A stretch of DNA of 64,000 nucleotides from Myxococcales bacterium (GTDB lineage Bacteria > Myxococcota_A > Polyangia > Haliangiales > Haliangiaceae). Shown piece by piece: positions 59,984 to 64,000 of the stretch. The position numbers and the translations under genes are program-made. Below the pieces are notes generated by a model. The model made no database searches. It saw nothing but the letters and a program-made list of their open reading frames with translations, and was not told where the DNA came from. Numbering within the stretch: position 1 is the stretch's first letter; every line of letters begins with the position of its first letter. The stretch covers positions 38,052 to 102,051 of the forward strand of contig CANKMW010000019.1 in the NCBI GenBank assembly GCA_947483555.1, read 5' to 3'.

Positions 59984-62755
59984 TCAGTCCAGCACGACGT
60001 CGAGCGACAGCCGCTCGTCGCCGGCCCGCAGCTCGAGCGCGACCCGCGCCCGGGCGCCGGCCTTGTCGGCGACCAGCTCGACCGCACCGACGGGGACGTC
60101 GCGCAGCCGGAACTCGCCGAGCGCGTCGGAGCGGCCGCCGACCTCGTCGTCACCGCGCCGCACCACCACCCGCGCGCCGCTGACTCGATCACCGCGACGA
60201 TCGCGGACGATGCCGGCGACCACCGCGCCGCGCTCGAGCTCGAGGCGCAGGTCGGGCGCGGTGATCTGCGCCGGCCGGTCGCCGGCCTTGACCTCGACGT
60301 GGAGCGTGCGTCGGACGTAGCCAGGCACGGCGGCGACCAACGTCCAGGCACCGACGGCGAGCGGCACGGCGAGCGCGCGACCGCGGGCGTTGGTGTCGAG
60401 GTCGCGGCGCGCACCGCCGGGGCCGGTGGCGTCGAGCGTCACGCCCAGGATCGGCTCGCCGGTGTGGCGGTCGAGGACCAGCACCTCGAGACCACCGCCG
60501 AACGTCAGCCGCAGGCGGACACCGTCACCGGTGCGGTCGGCGAACCGCTGCGCCGGGTAGTCGGGGTGCTCGACCCGCAGCCCGAGCGCACCCGCCGGCA
60601 GCATCGTGAGGCGGAAGCGGCCACCCGCGCCGGTGGTGGCGCTGCGACCGTCGGCGCTGCCGCCATCGACCACGACCCGGGCGCCGATCACCGGCAGGCC
60701 GGACGGGTCCTCGACGGCGCCCTCGACGGCGGCGTCGGCGACCGCCAGCGTCACGTCGAGCGTCCGATCGGCGGTCGGATCGTCACCGGGCCGCGGCGCC
60801 AGATCGAGCTCGTGGCCAGCGTCACCGTGGCCATGGGCGACCACGCGCACCGTGACCACCCCGGCGAGCGGGCCGGCGCGGTAGCGGCCGTCGGCATCGG
60901 ACACGCCCTCGACGATCCCGAGGCGCTCCGGCCCGTCCTTGGGCCGGAAGGTCAGGATCGCGCCGGCCACCGCGTCGCCACGCTGGTTGGTGACTCGGCC
61001 GGCGACGTACGCGCCGATGGCGAGCCGCAACTCCACGCCGCCGAGCACCTGGCCGAGCGCGAGCGTGACCCGGGCCCGCGCCGGCGCATGACCAGGCGCA
61101 TCGGCGACGATCCAGACGTCCCCGACCGGCACGCCGGTGAGGCGAAAGCCACCGTCGCTGCCGGTGATCCACGTCGGCTGATAGGCCGGATCGACGGTGA
61201 GCGGCGACGCCACCAGCGGCCCGGTCTGGACCACGGCGACGCCGGCCGCGGTGGGCGGAACGGCGACCACGCCGGCTGGCTCGTCGACGATGGTGGCCTG
61301 CCAGGTCCGCGCCGCGCCGGCGGGCGGCGGATACGGGATGGGACCGAGCAACACCCCGAGCTCGCCGCGCGGGACGAAGTGAGCGTCGCCAGCCCGCGCC
61401 GCGAGCGGCGCGACCGCCAGCCCCGGGGCGCGCGGCGCCTGGCCGCTGAACCGGCGCAGGCGATCTTCATCGGCGGCTGCCGAGACCTCCTTGCCGCCAC
61501 CGCGCGCATCCTCGACCGCCGACACCACCACGCCGGCCATCGGCCGGCCGTCGGGCCCCAGCACCCGGCCTTCGACGATCGCCCCCGGCACCAGCTCGAC
61601 CTGGGGCGTGCCGCGGCCAGCGGCGAAATCGACCGATCCAACCGTGATCCAGCCCGGTGCCCAGGCGTCGGCCGACCACCGACCGTCGGGGACGCCCTCG
61701 ACGCGGAAGATGCCGTCGCGGTCGGTGCGCGCGAAGCGCGGCGCCTCGTCGACCGCCTCGCCGTCGGCGTCGGGCAACGCGGTCAGCACCACCGCGGCGG
61801 CGACGCCGCCGCCGGTCTGACGATCGACGACCTTGCCGACCACGATCGCGCCCTGTTCGAGCGGCAGCTCGACCGCCGCGAACGGACCGCGACCCAGGCG
61901 CGGCACGCGACGGGCGCGGGCGACCAGATCGCCGTGCCATGCCCAGGCGCGGTACGAGCCCTCGGGCAGCTCGGGGAAGGCGAAGCGGCCACCGTCGTCC
62001 GTGCTGGTGGTCCGGGTTCCGGACAGCGTATCCCCGTCGATGGTCACCGCCGCGCCGGCGATCGGCAGGCCGCGATCGACGACGGTACCGACGATGGACA
62101 CCCGGCGTGCGACCACCAGGCGGAGCTCGTCCGACGGCACCGGCACGAACCGGACCTCGGCGGTGAAGACCTCGTTGCCCTCGAGCGTGAGGTGGTGACG
62201 CCCGGGCGCCAGGCCTTCGAGCGTGAAGCGACCGTCGGTTGCGGTCACGGCGACCACCACGATCGCGGTCGTGGTACCGGCGTCAGACGTGGCGGCCGCC
62301 GCGAGCGAACGATCACCGGGGCCGAGCTCGAGCGCGGCGGTGACGGCGACCCCGCCGACCGGCGCGCCGGCGCCGTCGACCACGATGCCGGCCAGCTGCT
62401 CGGTACCCGCGCCGCGGATCGGGGTGACGGTGGGTCGCTGGTCGCGGGGCAACAGCGGTCCGGGCGGTGCGGCGTCGCGGCTGGTGGTGGTGACCCGGGC
62501 GCGGGCGCGGAGCCGCGGCCCCACCACGACGGCCGCCGCGCCGACGGCGATCAGCAGCGCGACGAGCAGCATCAGTCGGACCACCGGGCGGCGGCGCGGC
62601 GAGGCCGAGCCCGAGCCCGACTCCGAGCCCGAGCCCGACTCCGATGCCGAGCCCGACTCCGATACCGATTCCGATGCCGGCTCCGATGCCGATTCCGGGG
62701 CCGGCTCCGATGCCGGTAGGTCCGGCGCCGGTTCGGGATCCGGATCGTTTTCCAT
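59984..62755 (-). CDS. Large CarboxypepD-regulatory-type repeat membrane protein
   Basis: A 923-residue protein with a cytosolic Glu/Ser/Pro repeat head (about 1-50), one membrane segment ([21 protein letters not shown], about 57-78), and a long extracytoplasmic array of about seven CNA-B/CarboxypepD-type beta-sandwich repeats, seen as recurring VDG...PVAGA, TDADGRF and PxGxyxLxxEG-type strings. Such arrays serve as stalks or binding modules on envelope proteins; no enzymatic domain is visible. ATG 62753-62755 is the start. It converges with the gene ending at 59878. Confidence 0.75.
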   Translation of the reverse strand: MENDPDPEPAPDLPASEPAPESASEPASESVSESGSASESGSGSESGSGSASPRRRPVVRLMLLVALLIAVGAAAVVVGPRLRARARVTTTSRDAAPPGPLLPRDQRPTVTPIRGAGTEQLAGIVVDGAGAPVGGVAVTAALELGPGDRSLAAAATSDAGTTTAIVVVAVTATDGRFTLEGLAPGRHHLTLEGNEVFTAEVRFVPVPSDELRLVVARRVSIVGTVVDRGLPIAGAAVTIDGDTLSGTRTTSTDDGGRFAFPELPEGSYRAWAWHGDLVARARRVPRLGRGPFAAVELPLEQGAIVVGKVVDRQTGGGVAAAVVLTALPDADGEAVDEAPRFARTDRDGIFRVEGVPDGRWSADAWAPGWITVGSVDFAAGRGTPQVELVPGAIVEGRVLGPDGRPMAGVVVSAVEDARGGGKEVSAAADEDRLRRFSGQAPRAPGLAVAPLAARAGDAHFVPRGELGVLLGPIPYPPPAGAARTWQATIVDEPAGVVAVPPTAAGVAVVQTGPLVASPLTVDPAYQPTWITGSDGGFRLTGVPVGDVWIVADAPGHAPARARVTLALGQVLGGVELRLAIGAYVAGRVTNQRGDAVAGAILTFRPKDGPERLGIVEGVSDADGRYRAGPLAGVVTVRVVAHGHGDAGHELDLAPRPGDDPTADRTLDVTLAVADAAVEGAVEDPSGLPVIGARVVVDGGSADGRSATTGAGGRFRLTMLPAGALGLRVEHPDYPAQRFADRTGDGVRLRLTFGGGLEVLVLDRHTGEPILGVTLDATGPGGARRDLDTNARGRALAVPLAVGAWTLVAAVPGYVRRTLHVEVKAGDRPAQITAPDLRLELERGAVVAGIVRDRRGDRVSGARVVVRRGDDEVGGRSDALGEFRLRDVPVGAVELVADKAGARARVALELRAGDERLSLDVVLD
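62600..62720 (-). repeat. Hexamer repeat encoding a Glu/Ser/Pro head
   Basis: Degenerate GAGCCC/GACTCC/GATGCC 6-bp units within the 5' part of the CarboxypepD-type gene encode an acidic, Ser/Pro-rich head. Frame is kept by each unit. Confidence 0.8.
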
Positions 62756-62955
62756 TGCGGCAGCAATCCTTCCACAACCATCGTGCGCCGCAACCCTGCG
62801 TGGGCACTCACTCCCCAGTGCGGGGAGCGCAGCCACCAGAGGAGGCGATCACGAACCCGCAGGTGTGGTGAGCGCGTGCGCGGCCTTACAGCGACCCACC
62901 GTGTGGTCCTTCGCTTGCACTTGCACCGGACGCCGGATCGCCTGGGAAAACCATC

Positions 62956-63258
62956 ATGCGCCTTCCAACCTTGCTCCCCTTCTTCCTCGCACTTGGGTTC
63001 GCTGCGCCGGCCTGTACCGACGCCGAGCCGGAGGTCAACGAATACATCCATGCCATGACCGGTGCCGCATGCGTGCCGGACGCGACGACGTACATGGATC
63101 TCCGCCTGCGGACGCGGACCACGACGCTCGACTGTGTCGGCGAGACTACCGATATCGATCACCCCGACTACTGCTGTCGTTTCCCGCAACCGGGCTGCGA
63201 TGCCCAGGGCTGCTGCGACTCCGACATCGTGGAGCCGATCGGTCCCGACATCGATTGA
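62956..63258 (+). CDS. Small Cys-rich lipoprotein
   Basis: A 100-residue predicted lipoprotein (MRLPTLLPFFLALGFAAPAC, lipobox APAC) whose mature part holds seven further cysteines (AACVPD, TLDCVG, DYCCRFPQPGC, GCCDSD). Probably a small disulfide-rich envelope protein; function unknown. It ends GPDID with its TGA inside the hairpin repeat that follows. The divergent gap to the CarboxypepD-type gene (62756-62955) shows no clear site. Confidence 0.6.
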   Translation: MRLPTLLPFFLALGFAAPACTDAEPEVNEYIHAMTGAACVPDATTYMDLRLRTRTTTLDCVGETTDIDHPDYCCRFPQPGCDAQGCCDSDIVEPIGPDID

Positions 63259-63281
63259 AAGGGGACGTTCCCGTCCCCTTT
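63253..63281 (+). terminator. Stop-codon hairpin repeat, copy B
   Basis: GATTGAAAGGGGACG, loop TTCC, then CGTCCCCTTT. The 10-bp stem with three T's on the end makes a fair intrinsic terminator. Its TGA is the stop codon of the small lipoprotein gene. A second copy follows at 63332. Confidence 0.65.
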
Positions 63282-63331
63282 GTCGGGGTGCAGGCCCCCG
63301 CCATTCACCCCACCACACGTCGCGTCGCGCG

Positions 63332-63356
63332 TCTGAAAGGGGACGTTCCGGTCCCC
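63332..63356 (+). repeat. Stop-codon hairpin repeat, copy C
   Basis: TCTGAAAGGGGACGTTCCGG and the following TCCCC repeat the hairpin of copy B, without an obvious gene end here. It lies in the gap 63259-63391 before the YbjN/CesT-like gene. Confidence 0.7.
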
Positions 63357-63391
63357 CAACCCGCATCGCCTTCGCGGTACGCTCGCCGGTG

Positions 63392-63868
<477 letters not shown>

Positions 63869-63892
63869 TCAGGGCCCGCGCGCGGGCCCTGA
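63869..63892. terminator. 24-bp perfect palindrome after the YbjN/CesT-like gene
   Basis: TCAGGGCCCGCG followed directly by its reverse complement CGCGGGCCCTGA, starting one base after the stop codon. No T-run, so a hairpin-only terminator or structural element. From 63893 to the end I see no gene. Confidence 0.5.
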
Positions 63893-64000
63893 GGGACCGG
63901 GAATGGACAACTCGTCCGTCCTCGCGGCCGATCCATCCCCGCTAGCTTCGTTGCTCGTCGGTCACTTACCGAGGGTAAACTCCACTCCTCGCGCCTCGCC

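Overview
This 64 kb window is GC-rich chromosomal DNA, coding almost throughout. It reads as a Myxococcota (deltaproteobacterial) genome, probably from the Kofleriaceae/Haliangium side. The grounds are a dozen or more short lipoproteins of unknown function, two Hanks-type Ser/Thr kinases (one with TPRs and a sigma factor next door), a MshEN-GAF regulator, a CotH protein, a kelch-like lipoprotein, a PrkA kinase and a large CarboxypepD-type membrane protein, mixed with single housekeeping genes. The assignment is inference from gene content. I see no rRNA, tRNA, CRISPR array, phage or intact transposase.

Layout. 1-8.3 kb: an open-ended hypothetical gene, an amplified repeat tract, a PHM-type copper monooxygenase lipoprotein, an NTF2-like protein, a PRMT-like methyltransferase with a PqqD-like N-terminus, an M28 peptidase, an UlaG-like hydrolase and a HEAT-repeat protein. 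8.4-16.4 kb: an M23 peptidase, accD, a degenerate receiver domain, a cyclic-nucleotide-binding gene broken by one in-frame amber codon, a glycosyltransferase, purM-purN and an FAD oxidoreductase. 16.5-23.1 kb: an HdrD-like membrane Fe-S oxidoreductase, a Cys-rich lipoprotein coupled to a HEAT/Thr-Pro protein, and a GMC oxidoreductase whose stop codon lies in the end of a MITE-like element. 23.1-28.2 kb: a phospholipid group (flippase-like protein, two CDP-alcohol phosphotransferases) and a thiolase/3-hydroxyacyl-CoA dehydrogenase pair. 28.3-35.4 kb: a kelch-like lipoprotein, a cysteine desulfurase, a MshEN-GAF protein and a CotH lipoprotein. 35.4-39.4 kb: a minus-strand operon hisC - lipoprotein - aroA - 4'-phosphopantetheinyl transferase, every junction a 4-nt overlap. 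39.4-45.4 kb: a YkgJ-type Cys-cluster protein, dsbD, and a TPR kinase with its sigma factor. 45.4-57.1 kb: gcvP, a STAS/zinc-ribbon protein, a predicted outer-membrane protein, a metallophosphatase, prkA, a lipoprotein and a second kinase. 57.1-64 kb: a short envelope/redox operon, a membrane protein, the CarboxypepD-type protein, a Cys-rich lipoprotein and a YbjN/CesT-like protein.

The most distinctive features are non-coding: a 36-bp REP palindrome family (three full copies plus an amplified tract), a 216-bp element with 24-bp terminal inverted repeats, a hairpin family that supplies stop codons, a decayed duplicate of the hisC 5' region upstream of dsbD, and GC-rich 6/12-bp simple repeats in or beside envelope genes. 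I did not find a complete new multi-gene system. The best leads are the PqqD-like/PRMT fusion, the phospholipid group with its degenerate nucleotidyltransferase domain, and the element and hairpin families that terminate genes.
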